This document shows, piece after piece, positions 17,393-26,104 of a DNA stretch of 64,000 bases. Each line of letters starts with the position of its first letter. The first letter of the stretch is position 1. The DNA lies in contig JAQZBR010000008.1 of the NCBI GenBank assembly GCA_029237775.1, positions 62,001 to 126,000 of the forward strand. Reading direction: 5' to 3'. Below the pieces are notes generated by a model that was not told the origin of the DNA, ran no database searches, and saw only the letters and a list, made by a program, of their open reading frames with translations. The translations under genes and the position numbers were made by a program. The stretch is from Bacteroidota bacterium. Lineage in GTDB: Bacteria > Bacteroidota > Bacteroidia > 2-12-FULL-35-15.

Positions 17393-20300
17393 TTATCTGA
17401 AATTCCTTCCCCCATAAAAAATTTCATTTTGTTCAGACTTAGCAACCTTCGATACTCCGGGAGCTGTGCTTTTTCTGTAATCCGTGCTTTGGTCTTCTGA
17501 CGCGCGTGCTTCGGTATTCCCTAATGGCAGTAATAATCCTGAAAGATCATAACAGCATTTCACTACCACATGGATGACTTCGCCTTCTTTCTGCACCTTC
17601 CCTTCTACCATTAAAAGCCTGCAATGCACAATTTCCTTGCGGTATTTATTGAAGAGATCTTTGAATACAACAAGATTAGAAGTGCCTGTTTCATCTTCAA
17701 TAGTGATAAAACAAATGCCGCTTGCTGTGCCGGGCCGCTGACGCACAAGCACAAGTCCGGCTACACGCACCAGCATCCCGTCTTTGCAGTTTGCGAGATC
17801 GATTGTAGAAACTGCTTTCAGCAAGGAGAGCTTCGGCCTGATAAAACTTACCGGATGTGCTTTTAAAGAAAGTGTTACAGATTTGTAATCCTCTATCACA
17901 TGCTCAAACAGATCCATTTGCGGAAGCTTAATGTTCTGTTCAGATCTTGTGTCCGGCTCCTGCCCTGCAAATAATCCTGTTGCCTGATCATTCAAAGCGG
18001 AGATCTCCCAAAGCGCCTTTCGCCTGTCCAATCCAATTGAGCGAAATGCATCAGCGTCCGCCAGCTTTTCGAGGGCTGCCAGAGAAACACCGGCATCGAG
18101 CAATTGAGCAATACGGGTAAAACCAAGATCGCGTGCCGCCATCAGGATCTGCATATCATCTTCCCGCAGTCCTTTCACCTGCCTGAACCCTAAACGCATT
18201 GCATGATATTTCCCTTCCTTCGCTTCAAGTGTATTATCCCAATTGGAACAATTAATATCTATAGGCTTCACCACAACTCCATGCTTAATTGCATCTGACA
18301 CGATTTGTGCAGGCTGATAAAATCCCATCGGCATACTGTTCAGCAAGGAGGCTGCAAATACATCCGGGTAATAACATTTTATCCATGATGATACATAAAC
18401 AAGTAATGCAAAGCTCACTGCATGGCTTTCCGGAAAACCATAACTACCGAAACCTTCCAACTGTTTAAATACTCTTTTTGCAAATTCTTCTTTGTAACCC
18501 TTGGCCGTCATCCCGTCAATCAGTTTCTTTTCATACTGACTCACCAATCCTTTTGCTTTGAAGGTTGCCATGCTGCGTCTTAATCCATCTGCTTCAGCCG
18601 GAGTAAAGCCTGCCGCAACAATAGCGATCTCCATCGCCTGCTCCTGAAATAAAGGAACACCAAGTGTTCTTCCTAAAATATTCTCCAGCTCTTTGGAAGG
18701 ATATACAACAGGCTCTTTCCCATCACGCCTGCGTAAATACGGATGCACCATATCGCCCTGGATTGGGCCCGGCCTTACTATTGCCACTTCAATAACAAGG
18801 TCATAAAAACATCTTGGACGTAAACGTGGCAGCATCGACATTTGCGCACGGCTCTCGATCTGAAACACTCCGATCGTATCAGCATGGCTTACCATATCGT
18901 ACACTGCGTCATCATCCTGCGGAATATTGGCTAAGGTCAGATCGAGGCCATAATGCGCTTTTGCCAGATCAAATCCTTTTCGGATACATGTTAACATTCC
19001 CAATGCAAGAACATCGACTTTCAGAAAGCCCAGTGATTCAATGTCATCTTTGTTCCATTCAATGTTTGTGCGGTCTTCCATGCGGGCATTCAGGATCGGA
19101 CAAAGGTCTGATAAACGATCGCGTGTAATAATGAAACCTCCGGTATGCTGTCCGAGCTGGCGTGGAAAGCCGATATACTGACTGGTCAGGTCCAGAACCT
19201 TTAGCAGGTGCTTGTCTTTTGCACTGAAGCCCGATGAAGTCACCGTTTTGCCTTCATACCATTCCTCTGTGAATTCCCATCCGGAACTTGCAAGGCTGTT
19301 CACTGCATCCGCTGATAAGCCCATGACTTTAGCAACATCGCGGACAGCGCCTTTGTAATGCTGCTGCGTAACAGTTGCCACAATTGCTGCACGGTCTCGA
19401 CCGTATTTCTCATAAATGTATTGGATCACCTCTTCTCTTCGTTCATGTTCGAAATCAACATCAATATCCGGTGGTTCATCGCGGGCATCCGACATAAAAC
19501 GACTGAACAGCAAATTGAATTTCGAAGGGTCAACCGAAGTGATACCCAGACAAAAACACACAGTGGAGTTAGCTGCTGACCCCCTTCCCTGACAAAGGAT
19601 AGAAGCCTTACGTGCAAAACTTACAAAATCATATACCGTAAGAAAATACGCAGCATAGTCCTTTTGCTCAATAAATTCTAATTCGAATCTGATCTGCTTT
19701 TCAATCTTTTCCGGAATTGTTTCACCAAATTTTTCATGTGCACCCAGCCATGTTAAATGAACAAGCTCTTCCTGCGGAGTACGGCCGTTACTCGTAATTT
19801 CTTCAGGGTAAATATATTTCAGCTCACTTAAGCAGAACTGACATGCATCTGCTATCTCCTGCGTATTCTCGATCGCCTGTGGGTATTGGGCAAACAAGCG
19901 GAACATCTCCTCCTGTGTTTTCAGATACCTTTCCGCATTCTGATAAAGGCGGTATCCTGCATTGTAGATCGTACACTTTTCGCGAATGCAGGTTAGCACA
20001 TCCTGTAATTCTCTTCGTTCCGGTGCATGGTAATGAATGTCATTCATCGCAACCATTGGAACATTATATCTTTCGGAGAGAAGGGATAATTGAAAGAGTT
20101 TTTTATTATCGTTTGCCTGATATGAACGCGTTGCCCCAAGATACAGTTCAGTACCCAATGCTTGCTTGTATTCCTTTACAGCATTTTCAAAATCAGGTTC
20201 AAATTCAAATGCTTCATTTAATGAGGCCGGAGGTACAAGAATAAATTTTATTCCTTCTGCGTAGCGGTATACATCTTCTTTATACAAATGGCATTCACCT

Positions 20301-20602
20301 TTTTCCGCTCGTAGATTTCCTTCCGACAGTAAAGCAGAAAGCCTCCCGTAAGCTTCTTTGTTTGTGGGGTAAGCCAGCAGAGTGTAACCATCTAAAAGTT
20401 CTAACCTGCAAGCGGGGATGATCCTGATATTCTTTCCTTTTGTTGCTGTGTAAGCACGAACAATACCTGCCAGTGTGTTATAATCAGTAATAGCTATTTC
20501 TGTATAACCTAACTCGAGCGCACGCGCGACAATCTCTTCTGGGTGTGAGCCACCGCGGAGAAATGTAAAATTTGATGTTATCTGTAACTCTGTATACTTC
20601 AT
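17393..20602 (-). CDS. dnaE2: Error-prone DNA polymerase DnaE2
   Basis: 1069 residues, shorter than the replicative DnaE, as is normal for DnaE2. An N-terminal PHP domain (residues 1-250), then the C-family polymerase palm with the catalytic aspartates in P-P-D-I-D-V-D-F-E-H-E-R-R (about 380-390) and F-L-K-V-D-V-L-A-L-G-M (about 530), helix-hairpin-helix, and an OB-fold (about 925-1010). It synthesises across lesions as part of the ImuA-ImuB-DnaE2 mutasome. Starts 6 bases after imuB, so it is the last gene of a three-gene operon. Confidence 0.96.
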   Translation of the reverse strand: MKYTELQITSNFTFLRGGSHPEEIVARALELGYTEIAITDYNTLAGIVRAYTATKGKNIRIIPACRLELLDGYTLLAYPTNKEAYGRLSALLSEGNLRAEKGECHLYKEDVYRYAEGIKFILVPPASLNEAFEFEPDFENAVKEYKQALGTELYLGATRSYQANDNKKLFQLSLLSERYNVPMVAMNDIHYHAPERRELQDVLTCIREKCTIYNAGYRLYQNAERYLKTQEEMFRLFAQYPQAIENTQEIADACQFCLSELKYIYPEEITSNGRTPQEELVHLTWLGAHEKFGETIPEKIEKQIRFELEFIEQKDYAAYFLTVYDFVSFARKASILCQGRGSAANSTVCFCLGITSVDPSKFNLLFSRFMSDARDEPPDIDVDFEHERREEVIQYIYEKYGRDRAAIVATVTQQHYKGAVRDVAKVMGLSADAVNSLASSGWEFTEEWYEGKTVTSSGFSAKDKHLLKVLDLTSQYIGFPRQLGQHTGGFIITRDRLSDLCPILNARMEDRTNIEWNKDDIESLGFLKVDVLALGMLTCIRKGFDLAKAHYGLDLTLANIPQDDDAVYDMVSHADTIGVFQIESRAQMSMLPRLRPRCFYDLVIEVAIVRPGPIQGDMVHPYLRRRDGKEPVVYPSKELENILGRTLGVPLFQEQAMEIAIVAAGFTPAEADGLRRSMATFKAKGLVSQYEKKLIDGMTAKGYKEEFAKRVFKQLEGFGSYGFPESHAVSFALLVYVSSWIKCYYPDVFAASLLNSMPMGFYQPAQIVSDAIKHGVVVKPIDINCSNWDNTLEAKEGKYHAMRLGFRQVKGLREDDMQILMAARDLGFTRIAQLLDAGVSLAALEKLADADAFRSIGLDRRKALWEISALNDQATGLFAGQEPDTRSEQNIKLPQMDLFEHVIEDYKSVTLSLKAHPVSFIRPKLSLLKAVSTIDLANCKDGMLVRVAGLVLVRQRPGTASGICFITIEDETGTSNLVVFKDLFNKYRKEIVHCRLLMVEGKVQKEGEVIHVVVKCCYDLSGLLLPLGNTEARASEDQSTDYRKSTAPGVSKVAKSEQNEIFYGGRNFR

Positions 20603-20608
20603 TTTCTA

Positions 20609-22105
20609 TCAGGCAAAAAAACCGTGTATGAACCATTTTGGATCTCCTGAATTATAATCTCCGGCACGGAATACCCAGTACCGTGCGCCACTCTCATCTT
20701 CCAGACAGTAATAATCCCTGTACAATCCTTCCTGCATCCACCATTCCTGCTCAATACGCTCAGGGCCATCCGCTTTTTTGATCCTGTGAACAGCACCTCT
20801 GAAAATGAATAATAATGGCGGATAATCCGGCATAGGAACTGAAACCTCAATAGCCTGAGGAGCGGGAAGGATGTGTAATGGCCGTGGCAGATCCGTGCGC
20901 CAGCTATACGCAGGCTTCTCTGAAAGTGAAGATGCCATTTTGAAAGAACGCTCGGGCCAGTAATGTTCATCAGGTAAATAACGGTAGATGTGCTGAGCTC
21001 CATTCTTTCCTGCAAGCCTGTCTAGCAGCTCCGCGATCACCGATTCATTTCCGCTGCTAACGGTCCAGAGTGCATCTTGCGTATTTGGTAATTCTTCTAC
21101 TACAGTCGCTTCAAGAGCAAACAATTCAATGCCAAGTTCAGGCTCGATCGTTGGGATCTTTAGTTCAAAGAGCTTGAATAGATGCAGGGTATTTCTTGAT
21201 GGCTTATTTGTTCCAATCTCTATCTTCTCTACAGCACCATCTATACGGTAACATTTCAGCTGACATTTACGAAGGCCTTTACCTTCTTTCTGCAAGCGCA
21301 GGCAAAGTGTTGTCAATAATTCCTTTAACCCGATCTCAATTCCTTCCGCAGTTCTGATCGGTTCGAAGCTCGGAAGCAGCTCTTCATAAGCAGCAATTTC
21401 CCTGATCGGATTCAATGCTTCCGGAACTGCTCCCAAAGCCTGATCCAGCCGATGCAAGATCCCTTGTCCAAACCGCCTCCTCAACGCAACACGATCCATA
21501 TACATGAAACTGCCAATAGTTTTTAATCCCAGTTTTAACAAGCGTTCCAACACTTCTCCTTCAAGTCTCAATCCAGCCGGTGGTAATGAAGACAAGGCTT
21601 CCCTTTCCGTTCCTGTTTTTACAATTGTATTGGTCGTACCATATTTACACACTGCCCATGCAGTCCCAACAGTATCAGCCATCGCGATCCTGTTCGAGTA
21701 TCCAAGGCGATCTAATTTATCTCCTATCTTTTTTATATACTCTTCTTCCCCGCCCCAGAGATGCGTGCATCCGCCTGCATCCATGATCAGGCAATCGGGA
21801 AGATAAACGGAAACGGAAGGCGCAAACCGTATGAACCACTCTGCTAATGCAGTCAAGAGCTTCTCCGGCTGCTCAATATTAAAATCAAATATTTGTAACT
21901 CCGGTACAAGGGAACGGCAATCAGCAACCGCCATGTCTTCATGTGCCCCCCTGGCATGTGCCACTGTATTCACAGCCTTTACAACCCTTCGTCCTTTCTC
22001 GCTGACAGCCAATGCAAAAGAATGTTCTTTCAGCAAGGGTTGCTTACGCAGCATCCAATCCGTTACAAGATGCGGAAACCATATTACAACAATACGCCTG
22101 CTCAT
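20609..22105 (-). CDS. imuB: ImuB, Y-family polymerase-like mutasome protein
   Basis: About 498 residues. It starts at MSRRIVVIWFPHL, one base after the imuA stop; the longer reading frame back to 22153 would overlap imuA. The Y-family polymerase fold is recognisable, with W-F-P-H-L-V-T-D near the N-terminus and the C-terminal ImuB segment R-I-E-Q-E-W-W and Y-Y-C-L-E-D. ImuB lacks polymerase activity in studied systems and links DnaE2 to the beta clamp. The adjacent imuA and dnaE2 genes make the assignment firm. Confidence 0.95.
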   Translation of the reverse strand: MSRRIVVIWFPHLVTDWMLRKQPLLKEHSFALAVSEKGRRVVKAVNTVAHARGAHEDMAVADCRSLVPELQIFDFNIEQPEKLLTALAEWFIRFAPSVSVYLPDCLIMDAGGCTHLWGGEEEYIKKIGDKLDRLGYSNRIAMADTVGTAWAVCKYGTTNTIVKTGTEREALSSLPPAGLRLEGEVLERLLKLGLKTIGSFMYMDRVALRRRFGQGILHRLDQALGAVPEALNPIREIAAYEELLPSFEPIRTAEGIEIGLKELLTTLCLRLQKEGKGLRKCQLKCYRIDGAVEKIEIGTNKPSRNTLHLFKLFELKIPTIEPELGIELFALEATVVEELPNTQDALWTVSSGNESVIAELLDRLAGKNGAQHIYRYLPDEHYWPERSFKMASSLSEKPAYSWRTDLPRPLHILPAPQAIEVSVPMPDYPPLLFIFRGAVHRIKKADGPERIEQEWWMQEGLYRDYYCLEDESGARYWVFRAGDYNSGDPKWFIHGFFA

Positions 22106-22106
22106 C

Positions 22107-22844
22107 TTATCCGGTTTGACGTTCTTCTGTAATAGGAACATGAATTCGTTCATCCTCGATGTATTCCAATCCTTTGGGGGTATATTTTACCTGCCAGCTT
22201 GCCGGTTTCCCGTTTCTCACCTTGATCAGCTTTACATCCCATGCAGGAAAACCTACACCTGTTGTATTTGCTGCGATACTGGGAATCGGGGAAATCTTCC
22301 AGCGGGATACACAGGCAACCGCATTTTCTGCCTTCGGGCGGAAACGATGTATAAAGCCTGTGACCTGACTGCTTTCTACAGCAAGCTGCAATCTGCGCGA
22401 TTCGCTGAAATTGATCTCTGTAAGCTCACCTACAACTGCTGTAAGTGCATTGCATTTCAAAGCTTCTTCGAGCGACCACAAGGTTTGTTTTGGCCTCAAT
22501 GTATCTACGAATAAGATGCGCTCAGGATCGATACCAAATGCTTTTAAAGCGGGAGGAAATATATTTCTTCTTGGAATGGTGCTTATCCAAAGACAATAAC
22601 CACCCTGCTGAATCAGCTTGCTAAGGACAACAGAAATAAATGCACTTGTACTTGTAGCTTCTTCGGATGAATAACTGATCAGCTCATGTACTGCAGCTTT
22701 GGGAAATACCTTTCCGGGGAAAGCATTTTCAATTGCACCAAGCCCTACCTTTTGATTTTCTTGCAATCCTTCACGACCACCCTGCAGCGTATTGATCTGC
22801 CGCTGCAATTGTTCAATTACCTTATAGTCTGCCACCCGCCTCAT
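22107..22844 (-). CDS. imuA: ImuA, RecA/SulA-like mutasome protein
   Basis: About 245 residues from the ATG at 22844 (MRRVADYKVIEQLQRQ). The longer frame to 22997 would start inside the promoter and adds non-conserved sequence. The RecA-like core is visible (FPKAAVHELIS, TSAFISVVLSKLIQQGGYCLWI, PERILFVDTLRPKQTLWSLEEAL, LTAVVGELTEINFSESRRLQLA). ImuA interacts with ImuB and RecA during translesion synthesis and is damage-induced where studied. First gene of the operon, behind a promoter with two palindromes. Confidence 0.93.
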   Translation of the reverse strand: MRRVADYKVIEQLQRQINTLQGGREGLQENQKVGLGAIENAFPGKVFPKAAVHELISYSSEEATSTSAFISVVLSKLIQQGGYCLWISTIPRRNIFPPALKAFGIDPERILFVDTLRPKQTLWSLEEALKCNALTAVVGELTEINFSESRRLQLAVESSQVTGFIHRFRPKAENAVACVSRWKISPIPSIAANTTGVGFPAWDVKLIKVRNGKPASWQVKYTPKGLEYIEDERIHVPITEERQTG

Positions 22845-22846
22845 CG

Positions 22847-22884
22847 TTGTATATATTAGATATACAAATATAACTACGTTATAT
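22847..22884 (-). promoter_or_regulatory. imuA promoter with two adjacent palindromic operators
   Basis: The minus-strand -7 box TATATTTG lies at 22865-22872. Two perfect inverted repeats adjoin each other: TTGTATAT-N5-ATATACAA (22847-22867) over the predicted transcription start, and ATATAAC-TAC-GTTATAT (22868-22884) over the -7 box and spacer. The first ends 2 bases before the ATG. Their positions suit a repressor, possibly a LexA-type SOS regulator. No good -33 element is present. Confidence 0.65.
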
Positions 22885-23023
22885 AGCGAAATCCAGCTAC
22901 ATTTTATAGCATTAAAGCAAAAGCCTAACATCTTGCATGTCAGCAAATTATCGCAAAAGAGAAAATTTAATCCACTGATAAGTTGAAAACTTTTCAAAGG
23001 ATAAATTGATCAACAGGACACAA

Positions 23024-23449
23024 TTAGCGACTGATCAAATGATCTAAAGAAATTGTATCCCATTCAACCGGAAGGTAAAGAAGAATGGCAAGGATAATAA
23101 GTCTCGGAAAAACAAGATTCATATCCCACATTGGTTTTATAAGGCTGAACGCAGCGGTAACAAGAATGAGGTCGATCCCCAATACCCAAAGCGCATACGT
23201 TTTAAATAAGCCGATGATCAGCAATCCTCCGCAAATAAATTCGGCATAGGATGTAAAAATTGCAGCAGCAGAAAGAATAAAAGAAGGCAGCTGGATACTC
23301 CCCAGCTCTTGCCTAAAAACATTGGTTACTCCCGTCACTTTGACTTTAAATACCTTATCATAACCCTGAAAGAAAAATAAAACACCAAGCGTAACTCTTA
23401 ATACAAAAGTTAACACGGCTTCATTCATATGCATTGTACAATTATCCAT
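23024..23449 (-). CDS. DoxX family membrane protein
   Basis: 141 residues with four transmembrane helices. The DoxX pattern is visible: L-R-V-T-L-G-V-L-F-F-F-Q-G-Y-D-K (helix 1), then F-I-C-G-G-L-L-I-I-G-L-F (helix 2-3), and a final helix. DoxX-like proteins take part in quinone or thiosulfate redox or in membrane complexes, but the role of this one is unknown. The gene lies downstream of the candidate CRP-controlled 35-aa ORF and the 153-aa membrane protein and may be read with them. Confidence 0.82.
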   Translation of the reverse strand: MDNCTMHMNEAVLTFVLRVTLGVLFFFQGYDKVFKVKVTGVTNVFRQELGSIQLPSFILSAAAIFTSYAEFICGGLLIIGLFKTYALWVLGIDLILVTAAFSLIKPMWDMNLVFPRLIILAILLYLPVEWDTISLDHLISR

Positions 23450-23503
23450 GTTATATAATGTTAGTGATTGATTTAAGTTCTCAGACTAAATTAGGTTAAA
23501 TAA

Positions 23504-23965
23504 TCATACCGTCCTTGAAGAGTTGTTTTTTGAAACATCTTTGATACCCATAACCCCAAGTGAAATAAGAGCAATCAGTTTCAATCCATCTATAATTATG
23601 TACCATACATGAGGAGATTCACCTTCAGGAACATTACCTGAAATAATTGCCAAAGCTCTTTTATCAAGGACAGGCAATAACCACAAGCATTCCAGGATCA
23701 ATAAGGCCGCAACCAGGAAGCTCAACAATTTGATCCTTTTTGGCATCTGCCCTGCTAAAACAGTGATCATTAACAAAGTGCCGAAAACTATCTCCACCTT
23801 ATTAAAAGCATGAAATACATGTCTGCCAACATCAAGGCCGACCTGAAGTGTCAAGCTCGGAGCGGTAAATTTAACAGGCGCTTCAAGAAATGATATGGCA
23901 GCAATCATCCCTGCCCATAACAATGATATAATAATTAACGGTAAAAAACATTTTGACTTATTCAT
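23504..23965 (-). CDS. Four-helix membrane protein (DUF4149-like)
   Basis: 153 residues, four predicted transmembrane helices (about 7-25, 58-75, 82-100, 126-145). The spacing and the segment F-L-E-A-P-V-K-F after helix 1, with H-V-F-H-A-F-N-K-V-E in the second part, recall DUF4149/TMEM205-like proteins, whose function is not well established. It starts 23 bases after the 35-aa ORF, so it is likely in that operon and under the same CRP/FNR-like site. Confidence 0.65.
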   Translation of the reverse strand: MNKSKCFLPLIIISLLWAGMIAAISFLEAPVKFTAPSLTLQVGLDVGRHVFHAFNKVEIVFGTLLMITVLAGQMPKRIKLLSFLVAALLILECLWLLPVLDKRALAIISGNVPEGESPHVWYIIIDGLKLIALISLGVMGIKDVSKNNSSRTV

Positions 23966-23988
23966 AACCCTTGAAAGCTTTTCTAAAT

Positions 23989-24096
23989 TTACTTAAAGAA
24001 TTGTTCATAGCATGTAAATAAAATTACTGCTAAAACGATATAGAACACTACATTCTCAATGATCTTTAGTCCTAAGGGTTGCTGTTTACTACTCAT
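23989..24096 (-). CDS. 35-aa single-span membrane protein
   Basis: Translation MSSKQQPLGLKIIENVVF followed by a hydrophobic helix (YIVLAVILFTCY) and a short EQFFK tail; one transmembrane segment. It is below the usual gene-calling length, but it is preceded by a TGATCCTTATCA dyad and a TTTG core at the same distance as the other five members of the candidate regulon, and it is followed closely by the DUF4149-like gene. Function unknown; small single-span proteins often accompany heme-copper oxidases and their assembly factors. Confidence 0.6.
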   Translation of the reverse strand: MSSKQQPLGLKIIENVVFYIVLAVILFTCYEQFFK

Positions 24097-24118
24097 GTTA
24101 TTGGGTTTATTAATAACA

Positions 24119-24161
24119 CAAAGGACGGCAGTTCCAGGAAAAATAAAAATGATAAGGATCA
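24119..24161 (-). promoter_or_regulatory. CRP/FNR-like site and promoter of the 35-aa ORF operon
   Basis: Dyad TGATCCTTATCA on the minus strand (24150-24161), centre 24155.5. The -7 element is GTCCTTTG (24119-24126), which keeps the TTTG but not the TA. The 29.5-base offset from dyad centre to box equals that of the other sites. Confidence 0.6.
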
Positions 24162-24185
24162 GCTACAAGACTGATTCAAATAAGG

Positions 24186-24677
24186 TTAGTGACATTTAAA
24201 ATGCTGAAAAGGCTCATGGCAGTTATTGCAGCTGTATAATGCTTTGCAGGGAGTAGAACCAAAACGGCTTATGAGATTGGTATCTGAAGAATTACAATAA
24301 GGGCAAGATACGCGTGTAAAATCTTTCAAAGCTCTGACACAGGAAGAATGAGGCGGAGGAGCGATCCCATTGGCCTTCATTTTCTTCTTAACATCTTCAG
24401 TGATCCAATCAGTCGTCCATGCAGGAGAAGATGATGTGTTTATTGTAATCTTCTGCAGCCCATGTTCGGTAAGCTTTTGCCGTATCTGATTTTCGATCCT
24501 TGACATGGCAGGGCAACCTGTATACGTAGGTGTTATTGTGATAACAAACTCGCCATTATTTAATTTTACATCTCTTAAAATACCAAGCTCCGTGATGGAA
24601 ATAGCCGGAATCTCCGGATCGGTTATCCCTGAGATCCAGTCAAACACCTGCGATGTATTTATTCCAGTACTTAACAC
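24186..24677 (-). CDS. paaD: PaaD-like protein (phenylacetyl-CoA epoxidase accessory)
   Basis: 163 residues. An N-terminal DUF59/MIP18-type domain (T-D-P-E-I-P-A-I-S-I, T-P-T-Y-T-G-C-P-A-M) joins a C-terminal zinc ribbon (C-P-Y-C about 127-130, C-N-N-C about 152-155), the PaaD/PaaJ layout. PaaD is thought to help Fe-S or di-iron assembly for the PaaABCE phenylacetyl-CoA epoxidase. None of those genes is in the window, so it is an orphan here, next to cytochrome oxidase genes. The start is GTG, because a stop codon lies directly upstream in frame. It has its own CRP/FNR-like promoter. Confidence 0.85.
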   Translation of the reverse strand: MLSTGINTSQVFDWISGITDPEIPAISITELGILRDVKLNNGEFVITITPTYTGCPAMSRIENQIRQKLTEHGLQKITINTSSSPAWTTDWITEDVKKKMKANGIAPPPHSSCVRALKDFTRVSCPYCNSSDTNLISRFGSTPCKALYSCNNCHEPFQHFKCH

Positions 24678-24699
24678 TTATGAGAATTTAAAATAATTT

Positions 24700-24742
24700 C
24701 AAATTTAGAGTCATCAATATATTATAAAAATGACTTTGGTCA
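24700..24742 (-). promoter_or_regulatory. CRP/FNR-like site and promoter of paaD
   Basis: On the minus strand the dyad TGACCAAAGTCA (24731-24742) is a perfect 4+4 palindrome around a 4-base spacer. TAAATTTG (24700-24707) matches TAnnTTTG. Centre-to-box distance is 29.5 bases. Confidence 0.75.
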
Positions 24743-24745
24743 GTT

Positions 24746-26104
24746 TTACACCGCTGCACTAAAAAGCTGTGCTTTCGGCTGTTTGCTCCAAAGTTTCGCA
24801 TCAAAAGCCATACATACGTTCCGAAGGAAGGGCTTACCTTTGGGCGTAACACTAAGTGAACCATCATTGATTACTACCAGGCCGTCCGATTCCATCTCTT
24901 CTAAACGCTCCAGTCCTTCGTACAATGAATCAAAATTATGGGCCTCAGCTTTCCAGCTTGTTTCACTTTTGCACATAAGATTCAGAATATGTTGTCTTAT
25001 GTAAAGATCTTCCTGCGACAAACAATGCCCTTTAAAAAACGGAAATTCGCCCTTCTCAATCCGTTTATAGTAATCTTCAACTTTCTTTTCATTCTGAATG
25101 AACCCATTCCATGAATCACTGATCGATGATACTCCTAAGCCCACGAGTAGTTGTGTATGTGAAGTTGTATAACCCATGAAATTCCGGTGCAACTCCGATC
25201 GCGATTCAGCAATCACGAGCTTATCATTCGATAACGCGAAGTGATCCATTCCAATTTCTATGTAACCGACTTCTTCAAATCTCTCTCTCCCCATTTCATA
25301 CAGCGCTCTCTTCGCCTCTCCTGAGGGAAGATCGGCTTCGGTGAACTTTCTTTGTCCCGGCTTTATCCAGGGAACATGCGCATAACTGTAAAAAGCGATT
25401 CTATCGGGGCGAAGTGCGATCACTTTAGCGATCGTATCATTAATGCCTTGTGCAGTCTGCAATGGCAGCCCATATATCAGATCATAATTAATGGAAGTAT
25501 ATCCGATTTCTCTTGCGAGCTCCGTACACTTTTTAACAGCTTCAAAACTCTGCATACGGTTAATAATATGCTGCACCTTCGGATCAAAATCCTGGATTCC
25601 CAAGCTTACTCTTCTAAAACCTAAGTTGTAAAGTGTACGTAAATGTTCCTCTGTAGTATTGTTCGGATGTCCTTCAAAGCTCAGTTCGGCATCTTCACAC
25701 AAAACAGAAGTAGACAAAATAGATTCAATTAACCTGGCAAGTTGCTGAGGCTTGAAAAAGGTGGGTGTTCCTCCTCCCAGATGAATTTCTTTGATGCGGG
25801 GAACACTGTCGAACAGCTCAACATACATTGCCCATTCTTTAAGAACAGCTGCAATGTAAGGGACTTCAACATTATGATTTACAGTTATGCGCGTATTGCA
25901 ACCGCAATAGGTACATAAACTCTCACAAAAAGGCAGATGAATATAGAGGCTGATACCTTCAGTCACATTGCTGTGCAGGAAAGTCTCTTCGCACATTGCC
26001 TTCCATTTTTCCTGCTGGGGAACTGTCTCATCCCAATAAGGCACTGTCGGATAACTCGTATATCTGGGAGCGGGAACGTTATATTTTCCTATTAAATTAT
26101 TCAT
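24746..26104 (-). CDS. hemN: Oxygen-independent coproporphyrinogen III oxidase
   Basis: 452 residues. A radical SAM enzyme: the Fe-S motif C-E-S-L-C-T-Y-C-G-C-N (about 59-69, CxxxCxxC) is HemN-type with the extra Cys, and G-G-G-T-P-T-F (about 110) binds SAM. It converts coproporphyrinogen III to protoporphyrinogen IX without oxygen, so heme can be made for cbb3 oxidase under microaerobic conditions. N-terminal Y-N-V-P-A-P-R-Y-T-S-Y-P-T is typical HemN. It overlaps the queD stop by 4 bases (ATGA) and is the last gene in the long cco run. Confidence 0.95.
   Translation of the reverse strand: MNNLIGKYNVPAPRYTSYPTVPYWDETVPQQEKWKAMCEETFLHSNVTEGISLYIHLPFCESLCTYCGCNTRITVNHNVEVPYIAAVLKEWAMYVELFDSVPRIKEIHLGGGTPTFFKPQQLARLIESILSTSVLCEDAELSFEGHPNNTTEEHLRTLYNLGFRRVSLGIQDFDPKVQHIINRMQSFEAVKKCTELAREIGYTSINYDLIYGLPLQTAQGINDTIAKVIALRPDRIAFYSYAHVPWIKPGQRKFTEADLPSGEAKRALYEMGRERFEEVGYIEIGMDHFALSNDKLVIAESRSELHRNFMGYTTSHTQLLVGLGVSSISDSWNGFIQNEKKVEDYYKRIEKGEFPFFKGHCLSQEDLYIRQHILNLMCKSETSWKAEAHNFDSLYEGLERLEEMESDGLVVINDGSLSVTPKGKPFLRNVCMAFDAKLWSKQPKAQLFSAAV

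Noticed and set aside
20609-22153. Longer imuB start at 22153
   Set aside because: It overlaps imuA by 47 bases, while MSRRIVVIWFPHL at 22105 matches the usual ImuB start.
22107-22997. Longer imuA start at 22997
   Set aside because: It would start upstream of the promoter and palindromes and adds a non-conserved, hydrophobic leader. The ATG at 22844 fits the family start.
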